The notes under the pieces were generated by a model, which ran no database searches, had not been told where the DNA came from, and saw only the letters and a list, made by a program, of their open reading frames with translations. DNA of 64,000 bases, from NCBI GenBank assembly GCA_000716465.1, contig JNWL01000001.1, forward strand, positions 62,001 through 126,000, written 5' to 3'. Shown here one piece after another: positions 1 to 8,263 of this stretch. The position numbers and the translations under genes were made by a program. Positions within the stretch are counted from its first letter, which is position 1; each line of letters opens with the position of its first letter. This DNA is from Streptomyces bikiniensis. GTDB lineage: Bacteria; Actinomycetota; Actinomycetes; Streptomycetales; Streptomycetaceae.

Positions 1-305
1 ACGACGTCCACCGGGCGGGGCAGCTTCATGATCGGGTAGCCGACCAGCTGTCCGGGGCCGTGCCAGGTGATCTTGCCGCCCCGGTCCACGTCCACCACCG
101 GCGTCCCGTCGAGCGGGCGCTCGCTCTCCGCCGTGCGCCGGCCGGCCGTGTAGACCGGCGGGTGCTCCAGGAGCAGACAGGTGTCCTCGACCTCGTCGGC
201 GAACCGCGCGGCGTGCACCTCGCGCTGCCTGTCCCAGGCCACCCGGTAGTCGACGGCGTCCTCGCCGAAGCCGAGACGGACGAATCGCAGCTCACTCACG
301 GCCAT
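1..305 (-). CDS. lipB: Lipoyl(octanoyl) transferase LipB, N-terminal part
   Basis: Transfers octanoate from acyl carrier protein to the lipoyl domains of 2-oxoacid dehydrogenase E2 subunits and glycine cleavage H protein in the cytoplasm. The visible first ~101 residues contain the family segments [11 protein letters not shown] (about 46-56) and [17 protein letters not shown], the substrate-tunnel signature of LipB. The C-terminal half, with the catalytic Lys/Cys region, lies beyond the left edge. ATG at 305-303 is preceded by AGGAGGAGG; a GTG six bases further in is also possible. The pyruvate dehydrogenase genes at 9-16 kb encode likely substrates. Family identity is seen directly; completeness cannot be judged. 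Confidence 0.93.
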   Translation of the reverse strand, partial: MAVSELRFVRLGFGEDAVDYRVAWDRQREVHAARFADEVEDTCLLLEHPPVYTAGRRTAESERPLDGTPVVDVDRGGKITWHGPGQLVGYPIMKLPRPVDV

Positions 306-558
306 GCCTCCTCCTGTGCCGGGAGTCCGGGGACCGGGGATCATCCCGGGCCGGTTCGGCACCATGCGTCATTCGCGCCCATGCCACTGTACGGCGGCGC
401 CGGGACCACCCCTCCGGCGGGCGGACGGAGCGCCCGGGCGGGGCGCCCACGTCAGCGATGCCGTCAATCCTCACACGATCGGATGAATGTGGGGCGAAGG
501 CGGCGGTACGGACCGCGCGGGCCGCTAAATTCACGCCGTTCCAGGAGGGTCCGAAGGG

Positions 559-2067
559 GTGCCGCCCGGGCCCGGAAAACAGGAGACCGCACAGCTGATG
601 ACGGAACGACCCCCGCAGCGCATCCCGAACAGCCGGCTCGCCGCGCTCATCGCCGAAGCAGGGTTCTCCCACGCGGGCCTCGCCAGACGGGTGGACCAGC
701 TGGGCCTGGAACACGGCCTCGACCTGCGGTACGACAAGACCTCCGTGACCCGCTGGCTCCGCGGCCAGCAGCCGCGCGGCACCACCCCCGCCCTCATCGC
801 CGAGGTCTTCACCCGCCGCCTGGGCCGCCGGCTCTCCGCCCAGGACCTCGGCCTCGACGCCTGCGCGCCCGTCTACGCGGGCCTGGAGTTCGCCGCCACC
901 CCCGAGGAGGCGGTCGACATCGTCAGCGGCCTGTGGCGCAAGGACTCCGGCAGCCACGCCGAACTCCGCAAGATCGCCTTCACCCCGGCGGGCCTGGTCG
1001 TCCCCAGCCGGGACTGGCTGATCGGCCGCGCCGACGAGCGGGTGGCACGCGGCGAATCCGCCCCCTCCCGCCCCTCCGCCGGGGCGCCCCCGCACGATCC
1101 CCGGGTCCCGGCCCAGGGCCGCTTCTCCGTCCCCCGCCAGCGCGGCACGGACCGGGGCCCCGGACAGCGCGTCTCCAGCGGCGACGTCGCCGCCCTCCGC
1201 TCGGTCGGCGAACTCTTCCGCACCCTCGACCACGCCTACGGCGGCGGCCACGCCCGCCAGGCCCTCGTCCGCTACCTGGAGCACGAGGCCGAGCCGATGC
1301 TGCGGGGCACGTACGGCGAGTCCACCGGCCGCCGCCTCTTCGCCGCCGCCGCCGACCTCACCCGGCTCGCGGGCTGGACCTCGTACGACATCGCCGCCCA
1401 CGGCCTCGCCCAGCGCTACTTCGTCCAGGCGCTGCGCCTCGCACAGGCCGCCGGGGACCGGGCGTACGGCTCGTACGTGCTCCTCACCATGAGCCGCCAG
1501 GCCGTCTACCTCGGCCACGGGCGGGAGGCCGTGCAGCTCGCCCGGGTCGCCCAGCAGGGCGTCGGACCCGCCGCGCCGCCCGTCGTCCAGGCGATGCTGC
1601 ACGCCGTCGAGGCGCGCGGCCACGCCGTCCTGGAGGAGGCGCGCGCGTGCAGCGCCTCCCTCGTCCGGGCCGAACGGGCCCTGGGGGCGGCCCGGCCCGG
1701 TGACGAGGTGCCGTACTGGGCCCGGGCCTTCGACGAGGCGCAGCTCGCCGACGAGCTCGCGCACTGCCACCGCGACCTCCAGCAGTACCGCCCCGCCGCC
1801 CAGCACGCCGAGCGCTCCCTCCAGCTCCGCGCCCCCGGCTACGCCCGCAGCCGCCTCTTCTGCCGGGTCGTCCTCGCCACCTCCCGGCTCGCCCTCGGCG
1901 AACTGGAGCAGGCCTGCGCGCTCGGCGCCGAGGCCGCCAAGGAGGCCTCCGAGATGCGCTCCGCCCGCGCCGCCGAGTACGTACGCGACTTCGAGCGCCG
2001 CCTGGAGCCCTACCGCGACGCGGCCGCCACCCGCGCCTACCGCGACCGGGTGGCCGCGATCGGCTGA
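559..2067 (+). CDS. Large helix-turn-helix transcriptional regulator (Streptomyces type)
   Basis: A 502-residue soluble protein. The N-terminal ~90 residues form an XRE-like DNA-binding region (IAEAGFSHAGLARRVDQLG then TSVTRWLRGQ), followed by an A/R/G/P-rich linker (about 165-215) and a long Ala-rich helical C-terminal half resembling the TPR-like sensor part of the large Streptomyces HTH regulators. No ligand pocket is recognisable, so target and signal are unknown. It is divergent from lipB with a 253 bp gap, where it could act. GTG at 559 has AGGAGG ten bases upstream; an in-frame ATG at 598 with AGGAGA is an alternative start that still keeps the whole HTH. Confidence 0.82.
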   Translation: MPPGPGKQETAQLMTERPPQRIPNSRLAALIAEAGFSHAGLARRVDQLGLEHGLDLRYDKTSVTRWLRGQQPRGTTPALIAEVFTRRLGRRLSAQDLGLDACAPVYAGLEFAATPEEAVDIVSGLWRKDSGSHAELRKIAFTPAGLVVPSRDWLIGRADERVARGESAPSRPSAGAPPHDPRVPAQGRFSVPRQRGTDRGPGQRVSSGDVAALRSVGELFRTLDHAYGGGHARQALVRYLEHEAEPMLRGTYGESTGRRLFAAAADLTRLAGWTSYDIAAHGLAQRYFVQALRLAQAAGDRAYGSYVLLTMSRQAVYLGHGREAVQLARVAQQGVGPAAPPVVQAMLHAVEARGHAVLEEARACSASLVRAERALGAARPGDEVPYWARAFDEAQLADELAHCHRDLQQYRPAAQHAERSLQLRAPGYARSRLFCRVVLATSRLALGELEQACALGAEAAKEASEMRSARAAEYVRDFERRLEPYRDAAATRAYRDRVAAIG

Positions 2068-2421
2068 CCGGAGCCCGCCCGGCCACCGGGCGCCCCGGCC
2101 CGCGGGGCCGTCGACGCGAGCGGGGGGCGGGCGGGCCGACGGTGCGCGGGCTCTGCGGCACGGCAGGGCGTCCCGCTGTCGGACGGGTCTTCTCCTTCAA
2201 CGGGATTTCATCGGTCGTGCAGTGGCTCGGAGCAGGATGGGCGACGTCGCGTCGCAAGGCTCCGCCGGGGACCCGGCGCGTGCAGCACCCCCACCCGAGA
2301 CCGGCGACGAGCGCTCCCGGCACCTGCCGCGGCCGTCGTCCGGCTCCGATCGTGATCGGAGGGACAAGCCCTCGTGCTCGTCCGACCGGGGCCGGCCCAC
2401 ACCTCACCCACGGGGAACACC
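2068..2421. other. Intergenic region with one inverted repeat
   Basis: No gene-like frame with sensible composition is visible here. The only clear structure is an 18 bp inverted repeat at 2344-2361 (CTCCGATC, GT, GATCGGAG). Its right arm runs into the GGAGGG that would be the ribosome-binding site of an alternative upstream GTG start (2374) of the next gene. Confidence 0.5.
2344..2361. promoter_or_regulatory. Perfect 8 bp inverted repeat ahead of a lipoprotein gene
   Basis: CTCCGATC and GATCGGAG are separated by only GT. The site lies 61 bases upstream of the chosen TTG start of the lipoprotein gene. It could be an operator or, in RNA, a small hairpin hiding the GGAGGG at 2358-2363. Function is inferred only. 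Confidence 0.35.
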
Positions 2422-2964
2422 TTGAAGATCCGACCGAAGCACGCCGCCCTGATCGCCCTCTCCACCGTCCTCCTCACCGCCTGCTCCTCCGGACAAGAGC
2501 TCTCGTACGGCGGGAAGGCCACCGGAGAGGACCTCGAAGTGACCGTCCTGAGGGTGGAACAGGGCGGCGCCGACGACCTGTCCGTGCTCCGGAATCCCGA
2601 GCGGTACGCGGGGCGGACGCCGTACTACGTCCACTACCGCGTCACCAAGACCACGGACGGGGCCGCCGAGTGGCCCGACCTCGACGTCAGCGGTGACGAG
2701 GGGCGACTGACGCATCTGAGCATCCGGCCCGGTTTCCCCACCCCGACTGTCGACGCGAACGGCGACGTCACCATGGTTCCGGCACCGGAGTTCACGGCGT
2801 GCGTCCCCGATGACACGGACGGGAAGGACTTCGACGCCGCCCCGAAGGGCAGGAGCTACCCGTCGTGCGGCGTCTACCTCACCGACGAGGGCGGAACGGG
2901 ACCGACCCGGGTCGAGTGGCTGCCCGGCTCCGGCAAGGGGGACCCGATCGCCGTCTGGAAGTGA
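2422..2964 (+). CDS. Putative secreted lipoprotein, unknown function
   Basis: 180 residues. A lysine/arginine start (MKIRPKH), a hydrophobic stretch and the lipobox LLTAC at about 19-23 mark a type II signal peptide, so the mature protein should be anchored outside the membrane. The rest is a compact beta-rich domain with two later cysteines (in FTACVPDD and PSCGVYL) that could form a disulfide. I do not recognise the family. TTG at 2422 gives a textbook lipoprotein signal. A GTG at 2374 with a better Shine-Dalgarno would add 16 residues ahead of it. It appears monocistronic. Confidence 0.72.
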   Translation: MKIRPKHAALIALSTVLLTACSSGQELSYGGKATGEDLEVTVLRVEQGGADDLSVLRNPERYAGRTPYYVHYRVTKTTDGAAEWPDLDVSGDEGRLTHLSIRPGFPTPTVDANGDVTMVPAPEFTACVPDDTDGKDFDAAPKGRSYPSCGVYLTDEGGTGPTRVEWLPGSGKGDPIAVWK

Positions 2965-3303
2965 CGCCACCGGCCCCATGACGTCGCCGCGCGACCCCGA
3001 CGCGGACGAGGACGGCGAGGGCATCGCCGCCGACACGCGCGCCGCCGAGGCCGTGCCCGGGCGTGCCGTACGGACGGCACCGGCCGGGGAGAGGACTGGT
3101 ACCGGCAGGCCGGCCACCCGTCGAAGCCGGAAGCGGGCGATCCCCGGGGCCCTTCCCCCGTGAGCGTCTCCACCCGCGACGGTCCGGCTCCCCACACCCC
3201 GCGCGCGGGAAACGCGACTGCCTGCACACCGCGCGGGAGGGGCGACGGCAACATCCCACGCGCGCGGGGGAAACGCCCGCTTCCCGGCCTTCTGCGACAC
3301 GCT
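2965..3303. other. Non-coding stretch with two CRISPR-repeat-like units 61 bp apart
   Basis: No credible gene. Two GC-rich, partly palindromic ~30-mers at 3186-3215 and 3247-3276 match at 21 of 30 positions, end in the same GGGAAACGC, and sit exactly 61 bp apart. The second resembles the general layout of type I-E repeats (ATCCC...GCGCGGGG.AA). No further units continue the 61 bp period on either side and no cas genes are present in the window. Confidence 0.35.
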
Positions 3304-4710
3304 TCAGGCCGTCTCCCGGGCCGGGAGCTCCGCCGGGAGGCGGACGCCCAGGTCCGTCAGGAGGGCGCGGGCCGCGCGGTGGCCCGAGGCGAGGGCGCCC
3401 CGGGGGCTGCTCGTGGCGCGGTGGTCGCCGCAGACGTAGAGCCCCGCGAGCAGCCGGACCGAGCGGTGCCCGTCGTGCCCGGGCGGCATCGCGGGGACCG
3501 CGTCCGGGGTGTGCCGGAGCGCCAGCAGCTCCCACTCGTCGGTCGACGTGCCGTACAGCGTGGCGAGGTGCTTGCGGACCCGCCGCTCCGTGTCGTCCGG
3601 CGGCGTCCCGAGCACCGTCGAGGTGATCAGGGCCCGGCCCGCCGGGGCGCGGCCCGGGTCGACCGCGCTCATCACGGACGTGTGGGCCACCGGCCCGCCC
3701 GGGTCCGACTCCAGGAGCAGCACCGGATCGCCGGTGGGCGCGACCGGCGCCGTGTGGTGCAGGACCGTCACGGCGTGGAACGCGGGCGTCCGCAGCCCCG
3801 GCAGCAGCTCCGCCGCCGTGCGCGCCCCCGTGGCCAGGACCACCGAGCGACAGCGGAACACCCCGTGCTCCGCCGTCGTGACCCGGGACACGGACGCCTC
3901 CGTGACCCGTACGCCGGTACGGACCGTGCCCGGCGGCAGCCCGGCCGCCAGCAGCTCCGGGAGCGCCGCCGCGCCGCCCTCCGGCACCGCGAGCCGCCCC
4001 CGGGCGAAGGCGCGCAGCGCCAGGTCCGCCCGCCGACTGGACGTGCCGAGGTCCGGGTCCGCCAGGAGCGCCGCGAGCAGCGGCCGCAGCACCCCCTGGA
4101 CGGTCCGGGCCGGCAGCCGCGCGTTCAGGGCCTCGCGCGCGGTCCGCTCGGGCCGGGCCAGGATCCGCTGCGGCGGGGTCGCGGCGAGCCGCACGAGGGA
4201 CGCGCCGAGCCGCGCCTGGTCGAGCGAGGCCGCCGGACGGCGGGGGGCGCTCGCGAGGGCGCGCGCCACGCTGAACGCTCCCCCCACGCTCCGGCCGCCC
4301 GCCGTCCGGGGCGCTCCGGCCGCCCGGCGCGGGTGCGACGCACCCCACCGCGCGTACCGGCCGTCGCTGTGCACGAGGACCCCCGGGGCGAAGGGCCGCA
4401 GCGCGAGGCGGTCGAGCCCCGGCAGGGTGCGCAGTTCCCCGTACGAGAGGGTGAGCGGCGGGCCCACCCGGTCGAGCCGGAAGCCGTCGACGGACGCGGT
4501 CGCCATCCGGCCCCCGATCCACGGCTCCGCCTCCAGGACGGCGACGGAGAGCCCGGCGCGGGTCAGCCGGTGGGCGGCCGCGAGCCCCGCCGCCCCGGCC
4601 CCCACGACGACCACGTCGACGGTTCCGCCGGTTCCGCCGGTGTCGCCCGTGGTGACTGTGCTGATGGTGTGTTCCGTGCTGCTGACGGTGTTGTCTGCGC
4701 TGCTGAGCAC
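3304..4710 (-). CDS. FAD-dependent amine oxidase/phytoene desaturase-like oxidoreductase
   Basis: 468 residues. A short Thr/Gly-rich N-terminus precedes a Rossmann dinucleotide-binding motif VVVVGAGAAGLAAAHRLT (about 33-50), the ADP-ribose acidic end VLEAE, and GGRM. The C-terminal FAD-contacting part is GLYVCGDHRATSSPRGALASG. This is the architecture of the flavin amine oxidase/protoporphyrinogen oxidase/desaturase superfamily; the substrate cannot be told. GTG at 4710 has GGGGAGGGG three bases upstream. It reads in the same direction as the SDR gene behind it, 200 bp apart. Confidence 0.85.
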   Translation of the reverse strand: MLSSADNTVSSTEHTISTVTTGDTGGTGGTVDVVVVGAGAAGLAAAHRLTRAGLSVAVLEAEPWIGGRMATASVDGFRLDRVGPPLTLSYGELRTLPGLDRLALRPFAPGVLVHSDGRYARWGASHPRRAAGAPRTAGGRSVGGAFSVARALASAPRRPAASLDQARLGASLVRLAATPPQRILARPERTAREALNARLPARTVQGVLRPLLAALLADPDLGTSSRRADLALRAFARGRLAVPEGGAAALPELLAAGLPPGTVRTGVRVTEASVSRVTTAEHGVFRCRSVVLATGARTAAELLPGLRTPAFHAVTVLHHTAPVAPTGDPVLLLESDPGGPVAHTSVMSAVDPGRAPAGRALITSTVLGTPPDDTERRVRKHLATLYGTSTDEWELLALRHTPDAVPAMPPGHDGHRSVRLLAGLYVCGDHRATSSPRGALASGHRAARALLTDLGVRLPAELPARETA

Positions 4711-4910
4711 GTGCCCCTCCCCAGGTCGGCGCGGCCGGTGGGAGGCCTATGCCCCCAACGGGCCTCCGGAATGCCGGAGTTCACGGTCCGCGTCGAGCCT
4801 AGGCAGCGCTCCCACGGGTGCCAGGAGCGCGCGACCGGGGTGCGCGCGGCACGGGGGAGCACGGAGGGGGCGGGGGAGGGTCGCGGACCGCCTTGCCGTC
4901 GGGGCGCGGA

Positions 4911-5822
4911 TCAGCGGGCGGCGGCCCGGATCGCCTCGTCGACCGTCGGGAACGCGAAGTCGAAGCCGGTCTCCAACAGACGCCCCGGCAGCACCCGCTG
5001 ACTGCCCAGCACGTCCTGCGCGAAGTCCCCGAGGGCGATCCGCAGGGCCGGCGCCGGGACCGTGAGGAGGGTCGGCCGGCGCAGCACCCGGCCCATCGCC
5101 GCCGTCACCTCGCGGTTGGTGACCGGCTCGGGGGCCGTCAGGTTCACCGGGCCCGACAGGGACGGGGTGTCCACCATGTGGCGCAGGGCGGCCACCTCGT
5201 CGTGCAGGGAGATGAAGGACCAGTACTGGCGGCCGTCGCCCATCCGCCCGCCGAGCCCGGCGCGGAAGAGCGGGAAGAGCCGCCCCCAGGCCCCGCCCTC
5301 GCGGGCCACCACCAGACCGGTGCGGGCGTGGGCGACCCGGACGCCGGCCTCCTCGGCCGGGGCCGCCGCGGCCTCCCACTCCACGCAGACCGAGGGCAGG
5401 AAGCCCGTCCCCGCCGGGGCGTCCTCGTCGACCGCGCGGCTGCCGGTGTCCCCGTACCAGCCGATCGCCGTGCCGCACACCAGGACCTCCGGCGGCTCCG
5501 CGAGCGAGGCGAGCGCCTGGGCGACCGCCGTCGTGCCGAGCACCCGGCTGTCCCGGATCTCCTTCTTGTACGCCTCGTTCCAGCGGCGCTCGCCGACCCC
5601 GGCGCCCGCCAGGTGCACGACGGCGTCCACGCCGACGAGCCCGGCGGCGTCCACGTACAGCCGCTCGGGATCCCACTCGACCTCGTCGGCGGTACGGGCC
5701 GGGCGGCGGACGAGCCGGAGGACGTCGTGTCCGTCGGCGCGCAGGGAACGGACCAGGGCCGAGCCGATGAGCCCGGAGGCGCCGGTGACGGCGACACGCT
5801 TGCGGGAGGCGGAACGCTGCAT
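4911..5822 (-). CDS. TIGR01777-type NAD(P)-dependent epimerase/dehydratase-like protein
   Basis: 303 residues, the usual length of the SDR39U1/YfcH-like branch of extended SDR proteins. It starts with a Rossmann motif VAVTGASGLIGSALVR (about 10-25), has AGAGVGERRWNEAYKKEI typical of this branch, and ends with the DUF1731-type tail (LGSQRVLPGRLLETGFDFAFPTVDEAI). Catalytic function is not established for the family. The start is ATG at 5822, divergent from the GNAT gene with only 38 bp between them, so the two probably share a promoter region. Confidence 0.88.
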   Translation of the reverse strand: MQRSASRKRVAVTGASGLIGSALVRSLRADGHDVLRLVRRPARTADEVEWDPERLYVDAAGLVGVDAVVHLAGAGVGERRWNEAYKKEIRDSRVLGTTAVAQALASLAEPPEVLVCGTAIGWYGDTGSRAVDEDAPAGTGFLPSVCVEWEAAAAPAEEAGVRVAHARTGLVVAREGGAWGRLFPLFRAGLGGRMGDGRQYWSFISLHDEVAALRHMVDTPSLSGPVNLTAPEPVTNREVTAAMGRVLRRPTLLTVPAPALRIALGDFAQDVLGSQRVLPGRLLETGFDFAFPTVDEAIRAAAR

Positions 5823-5860
5823 GGGTCCATCCTGCCCCCTCCCGGCCGGGGCATGGCACA

Positions 5861-6595
5861 GTGACCGTCATGACCGAGCCGGAGAAGAACGCGCCCGAGG
5901 CGGAAGCGCCCGAGGCGGGAGCGCCGGAGGCGGGAGCGTCCGAGAAGAACGCGCCCGAGGCGGAAGCGCCGGAGAAGAACGCGCCCGAGGCGGGAGCGTC
6001 CGAGGCGGGAGCGCCGGAGGCGGGAGCGTCCAAGAAGAACGCGCCCGAGGCGGAAGCGCCGGAGAAGAACGCGCCCGAGGCGGAAGCGCCGGAGACGGAA
6101 GCGTCCGAGACGCTGATACGCGTCGCCGTCCACGGCGACGACGCCGACCTCGGCGCCCTCGACCGGGACACCTGGTCCCCCCTCCACGCGGTGGTGCCCG
6201 CGCCGGTCCCGCCGTACGGCCCCTTCTTCGACGACCGCCACCTGCCCGAGGACTACCTGGTGGCGGTGGCCGGCGGCGAACTCGTCGGCTACGTCCGGGT
6301 CGCGCAGCCCATCCCGCTCGCCTCCCACGCGCACGTGCTCCAGATCCAGGGCCTGGTGGTCGCCGGGTCCGCCCGGGGGAGGGGCGTCGCGCGGGCGCTG
6401 CTGCGGGCGGCCGGGGACCTGGCGCGGAAGCGGGGCGCCACCCGGCTCACCCTGCGGGTCCTCGGGCACAACGCCCCGGCCCGCGCGCTGTACGCCTCCG
6501 AGGGCTTCGCGGTGGAGGGCGTCCTGCCGGGGGAGTTCCTGATCGACGGGGAGTACGTGGACGACGTGTGCATGGGGCGGTCGCTGGCGGGCTGA
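5861..6595 (+). CDS. GNAT family N-acetyltransferase with pentapeptide-repeat N-terminus
   Basis: 244 residues. Residues 7-81 are fifteen pentapeptides of the form (P/S)-E-x-x-A (PEKNA, PEAEA, PEAGA, SEAGA and variants; one unit is SKKNA), low complexity and strongly acidic. Residues ~85-244 are a GNAT fold: the acetyl-CoA loop is GSARGRGVARALLRAAG, followed by LRVLGHNAPARALYASEGF, the usual motif B region. The substrate is unknown. GTG at 5861 is chosen because GGCCGGGGC lies at a workable distance; ATG at 5870 is the alternative. The repeat tail is not part of normal GNAT proteins and looks like a recent expansion. Confidence 0.85.
   Translation: MTVMTEPEKNAPEAEAPEAGAPEAGASEKNAPEAEAPEKNAPEAGASEAGAPEAGASKKNAPEAEAPEKNAPEAEAPETEASETLIRVAVHGDDADLGALDRDTWSPLHAVVPAPVPPYGPFFDDRHLPEDYLVAVAGGELVGYVRVAQPIPLASHAHVLQIQGLVVAGSARGRGVARALLRAAGDLARKRGATRLTLRVLGHNAPARALYASEGFAVEGVLPGEFLIDGEYVDDVCMGRSLAG
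5879..6103 (+). repeat. 15 bp minisatellite, 15 in-frame units
   Basis: Near-identical 15-base units (such as GAGGCGGAAGCGCCG and GAGAAGAACGCGCCC) repeat fifteen times and encode the (P/S)ExxA pentads. Because the unit is 15 bp, gain or loss of units keeps the reading frame. A higher-order pattern is visible (KNA units recur every 2-4 pentads), suggesting block duplication. Confidence 0.95.
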
Positions 6596-6650
6596 GGAGA
6601 CCCCGGCCGGTTTCCGCGCCCCGCCCGGGCCCGGACGAGCCCGCTCCCGG

Positions 6651-7172
6651 TCACCCCGCCCCGAAGCGCTCCCACAGCCGGGGGAAGCGGGCCGCCAGGG
6701 CCTCGTCGTCCGTCAGGTCGATCGGGGTCCCGAGCGGCTCGCCCCCCGGCATCGGAATGCCCAGGTCCGGCGTCTCGGCCCCGGTCAGTGCCTCGTACGC
6801 CTCGTCCGCCGCGAAACCGATCTCCTCGCCGTCCCCGTCGATCTCCACGTCGAAGTCGTCCAGCAGCTCCGCGAGCGAGTCCGGGTCGTGCACGGCCCCC
6901 TCGTACACCTCCCGGCCCTGGCCGATCAGCCAGCAGCGGAAGGAGTCGAAGGCCTCCTCGCCCGCCCCGTCGAACAGCACGGCCGCCGCGCCCCACAGGT
7001 CCCAGAGGTACGCGCGGTTGTAGCGGGCCTCGAAATGGCGCGCGTAGTCGAGCACCGAGTCGGGGTCCAGCCGGGTCAGCCGCTCCACCAGCAGGTCCGC
7101 CTGCTCCTCGGCGTCGCCCTCGGCGTCCTCCCGGGCGGCGTCGACGATCTTCCAGAACTCGGTCTCGTCCAT
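6651..7172 (-). CDS. DUF4240 domain protein
   Basis: 173 residues starting MDETEFWKIVDAAR, the typical DUF4240 opening, with LWGAAAVLFDGAGEEAFDSFRCWLIGQGREVYE in the middle, a conserved part of that family. Acidic, soluble, no signal peptide. Function is unknown; the family is common in actinobacteria, often as isolated genes. ATG at 7172 is chosen; a GTG directly before it would add one residue. Confidence 0.85.
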   Translation of the reverse strand: MDETEFWKIVDAAREDAEGDAEEQADLLVERLTRLDPDSVLDYARHFEARYNRAYLWDLWGAAAVLFDGAGEEAFDSFRCWLIGQGREVYEGAVHDPDSLAELLDDFDVEIDGDGEEIGFAADEAYEALTGAETPDLGIPMPGGEPLGTPIDLTDDEALAARFPRLWERFGAG

Positions 7173-7271
7173 CACGGGACCAGCATCCTGCCCCGGAGGG
7201 AACGACGCACCCGGAAAGCCCGAAATGAATCCGGACAGAAGGTGTCTTGCTTTCCTGCCAGCCTGGTCCCC

Positions 7272-8210
7272 ATGAGCACCGAGACACCCGACAACAAGCC
7301 CCTGCGCGGACGGATCTGCCTGGTCGCCGGGGCGACCCGGGGCGCCGGACGGGCCATCGCCGTCCAACTGGGCACCGCCGGAGCCACCGTCTACGTCACC
7401 GGGCGCACCACGCGCGACAAGGTCAGCGAGGTCGGCCGGACCACCGAGACCATCGAGGAGACCGCCGAACTGGTGACGGCCGCCGGAGGCGAGGGCGTCG
7501 CCGTCCCCACCGACCACCTGGAACCGGAACAGGTCCGCGCCCTGGTCGACCGGATCGACCGCGAGCGGGGCCGCCTCGACGTCCTGGTCAACGACATCTG
7601 GGGCGGCGAGCACCTGGTCGTCGCCGGGTTCGACAAGAAGATCTGGGAGGTGGACCTCACCGACGGCCTGCGGATGCTGGAGCTGGGCGTCAAGAGCCAC
7701 CTGATCACCAGCGCGGCCGCCACCCCGCTGCTCGTCCGCAACCCCGGAGGCCTCCTCGTCGAGGTCACCGACGGCACCCAGGAGTACAACGGCACCCGCT
7801 ACCGCGAGAACGTCTACTACGACCTCGCCAAGAACGCCCCGATCCGGATGGCGTTCGGCCTCGCCCGCGAACTGGAGCCGGCCGGCTGCACGGCCGTCGC
7901 GCTCACCCCGGGCTGGCTCCGCTCGGAGCAGATGCTGGACCACTTCGGCGTCACCGAGGAGAACTGGCGCGACGCCGCCGAGAAGCTCCCCGACTTCGCC
8001 GTCGCGGAGTCCCCGGTCTACGTCGGCCGCGCGGTCGCCGCCCTCGCCGCCGACCCCGACCGGGCCCGCTGGAACGGCCGCTCCCTCTCCAGCGGACAGC
8101 TGGCGAAGGAGTACGGCTTCACCGACGCGGACGGCTCGCGGCCGGACGCGTGGGGCTTCATCGTCGCCAAGGAGAAGGACGAGAACGTGTCGGTGGACGA
8201 CTACCGGTAG
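7272..8210 (+). CDS. Short-chain dehydrogenase/reductase
   Basis: 312 residues. The cofactor motif is VAGATRGAGRAIAVQL (about 17-32), with TGRTTR after beta-2 suggesting NADP(H) preference. The catalytic Tyr-x-x-x-Lys is in YYDLAKNAPIRMA, and NDIWGG replaces the usual NNAG. The long C-terminal extension (LAADPDRARWNGRSLSSGQLAKEYGFTDADG) is typical of actinobacterial SDRs annotated only generally. ATG at 7272; no operon partner. Convergent with the WYL regulator, sharing a terminator. Confidence 0.88.
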   Translation: MSTETPDNKPLRGRICLVAGATRGAGRAIAVQLGTAGATVYVTGRTTRDKVSEVGRTTETIEETAELVTAAGGEGVAVPTDHLEPEQVRALVDRIDRERGRLDVLVNDIWGGEHLVVAGFDKKIWEVDLTDGLRMLELGVKSHLITSAAATPLLVRNPGGLLVEVTDGTQEYNGTRYRENVYYDLAKNAPIRMAFGLARELEPAGCTAVALTPGWLRSEQMLDHFGVTEENWRDAAEKLPDFAVAESPVYVGRAVAALAADPDRARWNGRSLSSGQLAKEYGFTDADGSRPDAWGFIVAKEKDENVSVDDYR

Positions 8211-8231
8211 ACCGACGAAGGAGACGACCGG

Positions 8232-8263
8232 GGCCTGTCCGGCGGATCAGGGTCGGACAGGCC
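8232..8263. terminator. Bidirectional hairpin terminator
   Basis: A perfect 10 bp stem (GGCCTGTCCG / CGGACAGGCC) with a 12-base loop fills the gap between the convergent SDR and WYL genes and abuts the WYL stop codon. No long U tract, as usual in Streptomyces. Confidence 0.8.

Noticed and set aside
3186..3276. True CRISPR array
   Set aside because: Only two diverged units, no third copy at the 61 bp period and no cas genes; listed only as a possible relic.
4911..5822. UDP-sugar 4-epimerase supplying the exopolysaccharide operon
   Set aside because: The SDR has the TIGR01777/DUF1731 layout, not GalE features; it is 13 kb away and on the other strand.
5144..6469. Minus-strand frame with RRFRLGRVLL repeats
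   Set aside because: The repeats are the antisense reading of the 15 bp minisatellite in the GNAT gene; no start site or domain.
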